Origin: Coriobacteriia bacterium
GTDB taxonomy: Bacteria; Actinomycetota; Coriobacteriia; Coriobacteriales; UBA8131
Reading direction: 5' to 3'
Length of the DNA: 5,253 nucleotides
Assembly: GCA_003509825.1 (NCBI GenBank)
Contig: DOMT01000048.1
Span: forward strand, 1 to 5,253
A model generated the notes under the pieces. The model saw nothing but the letters and a program-made list of their open reading frames with translations, had not been told where the DNA came from and made no database searches. The position numbers were made by a program, and so were the translations under genes. Every line of letters begins with the position of its first letter. Positions within the stretch are counted from its first letter, which is position 1. Positions 1-5,253 of the stretch are shown in pieces.

Positions 1-92
1 ATACAACCCAGTAACACCAAGAACAGCACAACCCACAACACCCATGAAGTAAGGATGCGGATGACGAGTGGTCTTCTTGTTGTTTTATACAT
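1..92 (-). CDS. N-terminal 30 codons of an unidentified membrane or exported protein, cut off by the window edge
   Basis: An open frame begins at the ATG at 92-90 and is still open at base 1. It opens with a short basic stretch, MYKTTRRPLVIRIL, followed by a strongly hydrophobic run with Trp, Val and Leu that ends in VLLGC at the window edge. This fits either a single-pass membrane anchor or a lipoprotein signal peptide, with the Cys as a possible but non-ideal lipobox. It does not look like a prepilin leader, since there is no GFTLIE-type motif. A strong AGGAGG lies at 103-108, 10 bases before the ATG. The gap to the GspF stop is 25 bases, so it is probably the next gene of the same operon and may be another pilus or secretion component. 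The short visible length prevents identification. Confidence 0.65.
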   Translation of the reverse strand, partial: MYKTTRRPLVIRILTSWVLWVVLFLVLLGC

Positions 93-102
93 CTAGGTCA
101 GC

Positions 103-108
103 CCTCCT
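103..108 (-). promoter_or_regulatory. Ribosome binding site of the truncated left-edge gene
   Basis: The minus strand carries a perfect AGGAGG (in AGAGGAGGG) between the GspF stop and the ATG at 92-90, with a 10-base spacer. It is the best Shine-Dalgarno match noted in the window and is the main reason for believing in the short open frame at the left edge. Confidence 0.65.
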
Positions 109-117
109 CTGCCACTA

Positions 118-1185
118 TCAGATAGTACCAAGCACTCCAAGTAGCGGCAACATTACCGAAAGCAGAACCGCACCAACAATAATACACATGAACGCAACTA
201 AAGCAGGCTCTAGGGTGCCCACCAAACGGTTAATCTTACGTTCGGTTGTCCGAGAAATAGATTCTCCTACTTGCTCAAAAGCCCTGGCATCCGACCCCGT
301 TTTAAAGCCTACCGATAGCACGGACATCTCATCAGGAGAGAATAATTCGCTTTCTTCTACCGCGGATTGGAGGCTTGCGCTTTTCTCTATTTTCCTCTGC
401 ATCTCATGAATACGTTTTTTCGCCTCACCGTTATCAATCAATGGTTCAGCTAAACCGATAGCCACATCCGCCTCCAGGCCACTTCGAGACATTGTTGCCA
501 TCGCCAAGGCGAACCTTTGCAAAGAGGTCTCAAAGGAAATGATGCGCGTTATCGGAGCGTGTTCGTATACTTTGGCAAAAAACTTTTTGCCAAAAGGAGT
601 GAGACGAAGAATTACAATTATAAAAACAATGGCTAGTACAGCTACAGTGATGTAGAGTGGAGATGACCTGAGAACCTCTCCGATAGCCAGCAATGTTCCG
701 GCAACACCGGTAAGCTCAAGACCTAACTGGTTAAACACTTGGTCAAACACCGGCATAGCCTGCGTGAGCAATATAACCACAACGGCAAAGACCATAAGTA
801 TCATGATAAGAGGATACACGAGTGCCGAGCGCAAAGACTGACTCAGTTCGTCTCTTTTTTGGTAATAATCGCGAAGCCCAACACAGGTGTCTTCGAGCTT
901 ACCGGTCTTTTCGCCTATCTGTAACAATGAAATGGCGTAATTAGGAACGCCACCTGCTGCTTTGAGCGATTCTGTAAGCGACCTTCCCGCTACAGAATGC
1001 TCATAGAGACTTCCAAACCATGCCCTGTCTGCTGCCCCTTGTGAGCCACTCTGCGAACTTTGCCGTAGGATATCAAACCCTTCAGCAGGTGTGAGTCCGG
1101 AATGGTAGATGAGTTCCAGATTCGTGAAGAACAAACTCAGCTCAGCTGCATTCAGTTCTTTTCGTTTGCCGGTATTCTCAGCCAT
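118..1185 (-). CDS. Type II secretion system F family / PilC-like type IV pilus inner-membrane platform protein
   Basis: The 355-residue product has the duplicated T2SSF architecture. The first cytoplasmic domain (about 15-120) contains the helix FFTNLELIYHSGLTPAEGFDIL and the signature IGEKTGKLED (90-99). A membrane segment follows at about 122-142, starting in the typical ALVYPL. A second hydrophobic stretch lies at about 174-194. The second domain (about 216-320) contains FETSLQRFALAMATMSRSGL and the equivalent SVGFKTGSDARAF. A final membrane helix runs from about 325 to 350. Such proteins sit in the cytoplasmic membrane and couple the assembly ATPase to pilin or pseudopilin extrusion. It is shorter than the usual ~400 residues, mainly at the N-terminus. 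The ATG at 1185 is preceded by AAAGGGGA at 5 bases. The gene lies 19 bases after the lipoprotein stop and 25 bases before the next start. Sampled lines are about 45% GC, well below the genes to the right. Whether it serves pili, secretion or DNA uptake cannot be told from this window. Confidence 0.92.
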   Translation of the reverse strand: MAENTGKRKELNAAELSLFFTNLELIYHSGLTPAEGFDILRQSSQSGSQGAADRAWFGSLYEHSVAGRSLTESLKAAGGVPNYAISLLQIGEKTGKLEDTCVGLRDYYQKRDELSQSLRSALVYPLIMILMVFAVVVILLTQAMPVFDQVFNQLGLELTGVAGTLLAIGEVLRSSPLYITVAVLAIVFIIVILRLTPFGKKFFAKVYEHAPITRIISFETSLQRFALAMATMSRSGLEADVAIGLAEPLIDNGEAKKRIHEMQRKIEKSASLQSAVEESELFSPDEMSVLSVGFKTGSDARAFEQVGESISRTTERKINRLVGTLEPALVAFMCIIVGAVLLSVMLPLLGVLGTI

Positions 1186-1190
1186 CCTTA

Positions 1191-1198
1191 TCCCCTTT
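1191..1198 (-). promoter_or_regulatory. Ribosome binding site of the GspF/PilC gene
   Basis: The minus strand reads AAAGGGGA, then TAAGG, then the ATG at 1185-1183. This is a good Shine-Dalgarno site with a 5-base spacer. It lies within the 19-base gap after the lipoprotein TGA, so the gene has no room for a separate promoter there and is probably read from the upstream transcript. Confidence 0.65.
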
Positions 1199-1204
1199 CA
1201 TCCA

Positions 1205-2236
1205 TCAATAATAAAACATCGGTTGGTACGTGCGACCGTCACCGACAAGCCTGCTAACATCACCCGTGCCCTTGCCGGCCGAATCAAACGTGGGATCCAA
1301 CCTTACATAAGCACCCCCGGGAAACTCTATCTTCTTGCGGATCCATCCCGCATCCCGGGTATAAACCTCGATCCACGCGTGATACGCCTCACCGCAATAC
1401 CCGACATCCAATTTCGTCGGTAGACTCTGAGCCCTCAACATCGCCGCCATGAGCGCCGCATAATCAAAACAGATTCCGGTCTTCGTCCGGAGCGTATCCG
1501 CATTATCGGGCAGATACCCGGGAGCAACCGTCTCGGCCTTTTCGTAGTCATACTCGATATTTTGCACCACCCACATGTATATTTGGTCGACGACCTCAAC
1601 ATCGCTCGTTGCGTTGGTTGCCAGCTGTCGGCTGAGCGTTACGGCCTCGTCACCGTCGGAGAACCTCACAACGGTGTTGGGGTAGAGAAACGCTCCGTAT
1701 TCATCGGCCAGCGCCACATCCACCTGCTGGGTGAAAATCGCCGCATAGCTGTCGCCGTACAGATTTTCATACACATCCACCTGGTAGACACCGTTGCCTC
1801 GGGAAAGCGGAATCGTCTGAAAAACACCGGACTCGGTTATGGGGTATTTGTACTGGTTTCCATCGGGAACGGTCATAATCACCATCACCTTGACACCGGC
1901 CATGTTGTTGCGCACACAGAGATAACCGGCTGCGACATTGGAATAATCGAGTGTAGCCTTATCGTGATCGTACGTTGCGATACCCGGCTGCTCGGCCACG
2001 AGAACCACAGGGGTCGTATCGCGCGGAGCACCGGGGTTTGCCCGGGAGGGGTCATCGGCGGAAACATCGGCGGTGAGAGCGGGTGCCTCACCGAACAGAC
2101 CCTCCATTTCGATAGTACCGTCACAGGAGGTCAAAAGAAGAGCGCTGCATAAAACGAGCGCGGCCACACCCACCTTCAACGCTATTCCGTGAGAAACGCC
2201 CACTCCTCCACCTTCACAACTCTTTGTCGCCTTCAT
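1205..2236 (-). CDS. Transglutaminase-like domain lipoprotein, surface anchored
   Basis: This is a predicted lipoprotein of 343 residues from the ATG at 2236. A basic N-terminus is followed by a hydrophobic segment and the lipobox LLTSC (residues 34-38), so Cys38 would be lipidated and the protein exported to the outer face of the membrane. A low-complexity linker follows to about 85. A probable beta-sandwich at about 90-175 contains PDGNQYKYPI and NGVYQVDVYENLYGDSYA. A transglutaminase-like domain follows at about 200-320. Its papain-like triad is visible as Cys256 in TGICFDYAALM, His286 in AYHAWIEVY and Asp314 in VRLDPTFDS. The fold includes proteases, amidases and cross-linking enzymes, so the reaction and substrate cannot be named. 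An upstream ATG at 2257 would add 7 residues but has no ribosome binding site; the ATG at 2236 follows the purine run GGGGAAGAGGGG. A GTG at 2203 preceded by AAGG at 7 bases is a third option and gives a more compact signal peptide. GspF follows 19 bases downstream. Confidence 0.9.
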   Translation of the reverse strand: MKATKSCEGGGVGVSHGIALKVGVAALVLCSALLLTSCDGTIEMEGLFGEAPALTADVSADDPSRANPGAPRDTTPVVLVAEQPGIATYDHDKATLDYSNVAAGYLCVRNNMAGVKVMVIMTVPDGNQYKYPITESGVFQTIPLSRGNGVYQVDVYENLYGDSYAAIFTQQVDVALADEYGAFLYPNTVVRFSDGDEAVTLSRQLATNATSDVEVVDQIYMWVVQNIEYDYEKAETVAPGYLPDNADTLRTKTGICFDYAALMAAMLRAQSLPTKLDVGYCGEAYHAWIEVYTRDAGWIRKKIEFPGGAYVRLDPTFDSAGKGTGDVSRLVGDGRTYQPMFYY

Positions 2237-2237
2237 G

Positions 2238-2249
2238 CCCCTCTTCCCC
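2238..2249 (-). promoter_or_regulatory. Ribosome binding site supporting the ATG at 2236
   Basis: The minus strand has an unbroken purine run GGGGAAGAGGGG ending one base before the ATG at 2236-2234. The ATG 21 bases upstream (2257) is preceded by AACCGCTTCAAGC, with no Shine-Dalgarno match. This favours the shorter lipoprotein, although the core pairing is not a perfect AGGAGG, and the GTG at 2203 has its own candidate site (GAAGG at 2211-2215). Confidence 0.45.
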
Positions 2250-2310
2250 GACGACATGCTTGAAGCGGTTGGTTTAAGCGATGTCGACCGGCGGCAACAC
2301 CGATTGTTTC

Positions 2311-2319
2311 ATTATAGCA
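2311..2319 (-). promoter_or_regulatory. Extended -10 promoter for the lipoprotein-pilus unit
   Basis: The minus strand reads TGCTATAAT, a perfect TATAAT -10 hexamer (2316-2311) preceded by the TGn extension at 2319-2317. No good TTGACA-like -35 box is seen at a 16-18 base spacing (the hexamers there are CCGTCT, GCCGTC and CGCCGT), which fits the extended -10 class. The expected transcription start is an A near 2304-2305, giving a leader of about 68 bases to the preferred ATG at 2236. The position in the only sizeable intergenic gap, upstream of a gene with good downstream spacing, supports it. Confidence 0.6.
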
Positions 2320-2420
2320 ATGATACGCGCTGAGACGGCGAGATAAAAACCCGTTCGTCCGGCTGAGAAGTCGGTTTCCTATGATTATTTTGCATAATTC
2401 CGGCAAAAGATAGAACGAAG

Positions 2421-2483
2421 TTGCAACAGGGGCGGAGAAGTGTTGCGCGAGCGCGCTGCTCTTCGCCCCTATCGGCGTTGCAA
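2421..2483 (-). terminator. Imperfect stem-loop abutting the NAPRT stop codon; possible terminator or mRNA 3'-end structure
   Basis: Read on the minus strand, the arms TTGCAAC and AGGGGCG (2483-2464, with a 6-base bulge GCCGAT between them) pair with CGCCCCT and GTTGCAA (2434-2421). The loop of about 29 bases contains GCGC-GCTC-GCGC, which could form a small inner hairpin. The structure starts on the first base after the NAPRT TGA. No compact U-tract follows; the nearest T-rich stretch is CTATCTTTT, ending 16 bases downstream. It is therefore not a textbook intrinsic terminator. It could stabilise the 3' end, pause polymerase or give partial termination. The arms are clear; the function is inferred. 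Confidence 0.4.
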
Positions 2484-3929
2484 TCAATCGATGAGTCGTG
2501 CCTTTCTGATGAGCGCGTCGCGTTGATCCAGCAGCGCCCGATCAAGGCCGACGGGATAGGTATGGGGGTTTAGGAAGCGCCTGTTCGTTGCATGGAGACG
2601 GGCGAGGTCGGAAAGCGCATGGTTGCGGATATCGGCGACGGATTTTGCGGGTAACACGGAGCGCCCACCACGCACACAGGGCTCGAGCAAAGAAAAATAC
2701 CCGAAGCCCGAGAGATCTTTGCGTCTGAGCTCATCGTTGGGGTCGATGATCAGATCCCGCTCGGGCAAGAGTTGCTCGTCATAAACCATGTCGCCCACAT
2801 ACACCCCGTCGGCATCGAAGTAGCGACGCACGGCGAGAATGCCCGGCAGCGTGGTCTTTGCCGTCTGCTCGGAGATTTTGAGCTGCGCCGTCCAACGATC
2901 GTCCCCCGGGTTACGGGTGGCGCTGAGCTTGTAGACGCCGGACAATGCCGGCTGCTCCCAGGCAGTGGCCAGTTTGGTGCCCACGCCCCACATATCGATG
3001 GCGGCACCCTGCTCGTTGAGCGACTGGATGGTGTATTCGTCGAGATCGTTGCTGGCCGCGATCTTCACATAATCGAGCCCGGCATCGTCGAGCATCTCTC
3101 GCGCCATGCAGGAAAGCCAAACCAGGTCGCCCGAATCGATGCGGATGGCCGAAAGTTCGGCTCCCCGCTCTTCCATCTCGCGCGCGACGGTTATGGCGTT
3201 TTTCACGCCCCCGGCAACGTTATAGGTGTCCACCAAAAGAGTGCTGTTGGTGGGAAACTCCCGCGCAAACGACCTGAATGCCTCGAGTTCGCTGTCATGG
3301 GCCATCACCCACGAATGGGCATGTGTTCCGGACACGGGCAACCCGAACACCTTGCCGGCTTCGACGTTGGAGGTAGACGAGCACCCCCCCACATAAGCGG
3401 CCCGGGATGCCAACAGACCCCCGGCCGGCCCTTGCGCCCTCCGGAGTCCGAACTCGGCAACCGGCCCCTTGGCCACCTGACAGATTCTGGAAGCCTTGGT
3501 GGCCACCAAGGTCTGAAAGTTGAAGATGTTGAGAATGGCCGTCTCCACAAGCTGACACTGCATCACCGGCCCCATCACCCGAAGCACCGGCTCGCCGGCA
3601 AATATCAACGAGCCTTCAGGAGCCGCGTCAACGTCCAGCGACAACCGCAGTCCGCCCAAGGTATCGATGAAGTCATCCGAGAACAGGGCGTGTCCGGTGG
3701 CATCTTCGATGCTTCGGACATACTCGCAATCTTCATCACTGAAGCCGTAGGACTCGACGAATTCGACAATCTGCTCCAAGCCGCAGGACAGGGCATATCC
3801 GCCCTTGAAGGGGTTTTCGCGGAAGTGGATGTAAAAACAGGCTTCTTTACCTGCAATGCCCGAGCGCAGGTAAGCCTGCGCCATCGTCAGTTGGTAGAGG
3901 TCGGTGAGCAGAGCGCGCTTCTCAATCAT
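2484..3929 (-). CDS. pncB: Nicotinate phosphoribosyltransferase (EC 6.3.4.21)
   Basis: This 481-residue cytoplasmic enzyme joins nicotinate to PRPP, with ATP hydrolysis, to give nicotinate mononucleotide, the entry step of the Preiss-Handler NAD salvage route. Visible family motifs, in order, are TDLYQLTMA (9-17) at the N-terminus, EFGLRRAQG (159-167), GTHAHSWVM (201-209) with conserved histidines, LLVDTYN (231-237), RIDSGD (263-268) contributing to the phosphoribosyl site, and WGVGTKL (314-320). The C-terminal NPHTYPVGLD segment is usual in the long bacterial form, and the length is normal for it. The residue after DTY is Asn where I recall Asp as common in relatives. The ATG start at 3927-3929 gives a proper N-terminus beginning MIEKRALLTDLYQ. 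It sits 3 bases after the RicT stop, and the bases before it contain only a weak CGGA, so translation is probably coupled to RicT. The gene ends in TGA at 2484-2486, immediately before a stem-loop. Confidence 0.97.
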   Translation of the reverse strand: MIEKRALLTDLYQLTMAQAYLRSGIAGKEACFYIHFRENPFKGGYALSCGLEQIVEFVESYGFSDEDCEYVRSIEDATGHALFSDDFIDTLGGLRLSLDVDAAPEGSLIFAGEPVLRVMGPVMQCQLVETAILNIFNFQTLVATKASRICQVAKGPVAEFGLRRAQGPAGGLLASRAAYVGGCSSTSNVEAGKVFGLPVSGTHAHSWVMAHDSELEAFRSFAREFPTNSTLLVDTYNVAGGVKNAITVAREMEERGAELSAIRIDSGDLVWLSCMAREMLDDAGLDYVKIAASNDLDEYTIQSLNEQGAAIDMWGVGTKLATAWEQPALSGVYKLSATRNPGDDRWTAQLKISEQTAKTTLPGILAVRRYFDADGVYVGDMVYDEQLLPERDLIIDPNDELRRKDLSGFGYFSLLEPCVRGGRSVLPAKSVADIRNHALSDLARLHATNRRFLNPHTYPVGLDRALLDQRDALIRKARLID

Positions 3930-3932
3930 GTT

Positions 3933-5253
3933 TTATTCCGATCGGGATTCGGGTTTATTGGTCGGGCGCCTACGGCGCCTGAGCCCCTCGGGGTTTGCGC
4001 CGGAGCGGCTTTCGTTGTTGTTACCACCGGCTCCGCTGCCGACATCGTTACCGCCGCCTCCGGAAGAACCGCCGCGTCTGCGACGGTTGCCGCGATTGCG
4101 ACGGTTGCCCGATCCCGAACGTTCCTCACCCGGAACCTTCGTATCGAGAGCCTTCTTTGCGTCTCTCGGCTTACCGGTGTCTTCGGCTCCCCCGTCGTTT
4201 GCAGAACCTCTGAGCCCCGAGGAATGCTGACCGGGACGTGGCTTGTTCTTTTGCGCATTGCGCTTGCGGGGCGTTGCGGCATCCGCTTCTTTCTTATCCC
4301 TGACTTTTTTGTCGCCCTTACCGCTCTCCTGTCGGCGCTTTTGCCGGTCACCACGCGTCTCGACCCGGGTTTCTTCACCGGTGTCGGACTCGGAACCTCG
4401 CTTGCTGCCCCTGCGTGGACGCCTGGCATCGGGCTCCCTGTCGTTTTTACGCCTGCGCCTTTCTACCCGTTCCACCGGTTCCACGGGCGCGGTTTCCTGG
4501 TCGAGGGCGGCCAGCGCCATCAAAATGCTGCTGCTGGCGCAGCGATCGATGGTGTCGCGTGATATGCGACAGGGGTGGCACTTACCGTCCGCGTCCTTAT
4601 CGCACTCGAAGTCCTTGAGCGGCACCGAGAGCTGTTTGCCGTCTTCCAATCTGAGTGTGATAATCTCACGCGGCGTGTCGAAGTCGATAACCTTGCCTTG
4701 TCCGATCGGTGTTTCGATGATCGCGCCCTTTTTGGGTGCGCGGCTCTTGAAGTCCTTGTAGGCTTCGAACTCGTAGCGCAAACAGCACATCAGGCGCCCA
4801 CAGGCGCCGGAGATCTTCGTCGGGTTGAGCGGCAGGTCCTGCTCCTTGGCCATACGGATCGAGACCGGCTGAAACTCACCGCCCAGTCGCGTACAGCAGA
4901 GTTCCTCACCGCAATGGGCGAGTCCACCGAGAATGCGGGCTTCGTCGCGCACGCCGATCTGGCGCATGTCCACACGGATGTGAAAGCGCGAGGCCAGGTC
5001 GCGCACCAGGTCGCGGAAGTCCACGCGATCGTCGTTGGAAAAATAGAAGACCGCCTTGTCACCGGTAAACAGGTAATCGACGGACACCGGCTTCATATCC
5101 AAGCCGTGCTTGGATATGAGTTCACGAAACACCGGCATGGCCTCGCGCCCTTTGGCATCGAGCTCGTCAATGCGCTCGTAATCGGTGTCGGTCAAAGCCC
5201 TGATCACGGGCTTGAGGGGTTCTTTGATGTCCTTGAGTTGCTTTTCGGTGACA
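3933..5253 (-). CDS. ricT: PSP1/RicT (YaaT) family regulatory Fe-S complex subunit, 5' end cut off by window edge, with a long Arg/Gly-rich C-terminal tail
   Basis: The frame stays open from the TAA at 3933-3935 to the window edge, giving 439 visible codons. The GTG at 5205-5207 is not the start: the codons upstream of it read VTEKQLKDIKEPLK and lead into PVIRAL, which is typical PSP1-domain sequence, so some tens of N-terminal residues lie outside. Numbering from the first visible codon, the core holds HCGEELCC (Cys 114, 119, 120), EFQPVSIRMAKEQ, LNPTKISGACGRLMCC (Cys 151, 156, 157) and a short beta-rich segment ending near 215. These are the signatures of RicT/YaaT. In Bacillus subtilis RicT forms a cytoplasmic Fe-S complex with RicA and RicF that modulates RNase Y-dependent RNA processing, and it is also linked to competence, sporulation and biofilm. 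Odd features are an extra cysteine group (217, 225, 228, 238) and about 185 residues of charged, low-complexity tail rich in Arg, Lys, Gly and Asn. Family assignment is firm; the role in this organism is inferred. Confidence 0.93.
   Translation of the reverse strand, partial: VTEKQLKDIKEPLKPVIRALTDTDYERIDELDAKGREAMPVFRELISKHGLDMKPVSVDYLFTGDKAVFYFSNDDRVDFRDLVRDLASRFHIRVDMRQIGVRDEARILGGLAHCGEELCCTRLGGEFQPVSIRMAKEQDLPLNPTKISGACGRLMCCLRYEFEAYKDFKSRAPKKGAIIETPIGQGKVIDFDTPREIITLRLEDGKQLSVPLKDFECDKDADGKCHPCRISRDTIDRCASSSILMALAALDQETAPVEPVERVERRRRKNDREPDARRPRRGSKRGSESDTGEETRVETRGDRQKRRQESGKGDKKVRDKKEADAATPRKRNAQKNKPRPGQHSSGLRGSANDGGAEDTGKPRDAKKALDTKVPGEERSGSGNRRNRGNRRRRGGSSGGGGNDVGSGAGGNNNESRSGANPEGLRRRRRPTNKPESRSE

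Larger units (their letters stand above)
2258..2483. other. Intergenic region between the two transcription units
   Basis: These 226 bases separate the NAPRT stop from the earliest possible lipoprotein start. From right to left they hold the stem-loop after NAPRT, an AT-rich stretch with a short inverted repeat (ATTAT-5-ATAAT at 2384-2398), a T5 run on the minus strand near 2344-2348, and the extended -10 promoter near 2311-2319. Two minus-strand open frames cross the region, but they run through the stem-loop and promoter, lack family resemblance and look accidental. The sampled GC content is lower than in the flanking genes. Confidence 0.7.

Noticed and set aside
1562..2152. A 196-codon plus-strand open frame antisense to the lipoprotein gene
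   Set aside because: The minus-strand frame encodes an intact lipobox and catalytic triad. The plus-strand product shows no domain, signal or convincing ribosome binding site.
2289..2302. Small hairpin (5 base pairs with one G-U, loop of 4) in the leader of the lipoprotein transcript, considered as a regulatory element
   Set aside because: It is too short to be significant in GC-rich sequence, and no riboswitch-like conserved core or alternative terminator was seen.
2344..2376. T5 run on the minus strand preceded by AAACC...GGTTT and CCG/CGG pairing, as a terminator
   Set aside because: The pairing amounts to a 5-base outer helix and a 3-base inner one with large unpaired parts, so it is too weak to call.
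2384..2398. Short AT inverted repeat ATTAT-5-ATAAT as a possible operator
   Set aside because: The arms of 5 bases in an AT-rich stretch are expected by chance, and it lies about 70 bases upstream of the -10 box with no second copy.
2233..2545. Two overlapping minus-strand open frames (84 and 77 codons) in the NAPRT-lipoprotein gap
   Set aside because: They overlap the NAPRT end, the stem-loop and the promoter. One needs a TTG start, and neither product resembles a known family.
3965..3979. Perfect inverted repeat GGCGCC-TAC-GGCGCC near the 3' end of RicT
   Set aside because: It falls within codons for the LRRRRRP run and is explained by repeated Arg codons. No T-tract follows.
2772..4562. 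A 596-codon open frame on the plus strand, antisense to NAPRT and RicT
   Set aside because: It lies opposite two genes with clear family motifs in GC-rich DNA. Its product has no recognisable domain and odd composition, as expected for an antisense shadow.

Overview
The window holds part of a bacterial chromosome in which every convincing gene lies on the minus strand, so genes read from right to left. Order along transcription: a 5'-truncated PSP1/RicT (YaaT) family gene (5253-3933), a nicotinate phosphoribosyltransferase gene (3929-2484), a roughly 230-base intergenic stretch with a stem-loop and a good extended -10 promoter, a transglutaminase-like lipoprotein gene (2236-1205), a GspF/PilC type IV pilus or type II secretion inner-membrane protein gene (1185-118), and the first 30 codons of a further membrane or exported protein that runs off the left edge (92-1).

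The organism is probably a Gram-positive-type bacterium of moderate to high GC content. RicT is a family of Firmicutes and some other lineages. The Arg/Gly-rich tail on RicT and the GC content (roughly 60-65% in hand-counted lines of the right half) suggest an actinomycete-like lineage such as Coriobacteriia, but this is an inference without a search. The GspF gene is clearly poorer in GC (about 45% in sampled lines).

Two transcription units are likely. The first is RicT-NAPRT. The genes are 3 bases apart and NAPRT has no convincing ribosome binding site of its own, so translation is probably coupled. RicT relatives form an Fe-S complex that modulates RNA processing, and NAPRT makes nicotinate mononucleotide for NAD salvage. 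An imperfect stem-loop directly after the NAPRT stop may end or process this message.

The second unit starts at the extended -10 promoter near 2311-2319. It carries the transglutaminase-like lipoprotein, GspF/PilC and the next gene, with gaps of 19 and 25 bases and good Shine-Dalgarno sites. This suggests that a surface-anchored transglutaminase-fold protein is made together with a pilus or secretion platform. That pairing, the long Arg/Gly-rich tail of RicT and its extra cysteine cluster are the most interesting points. No RNA gene, CRISPR array, insertion sequence or attachment site was seen.
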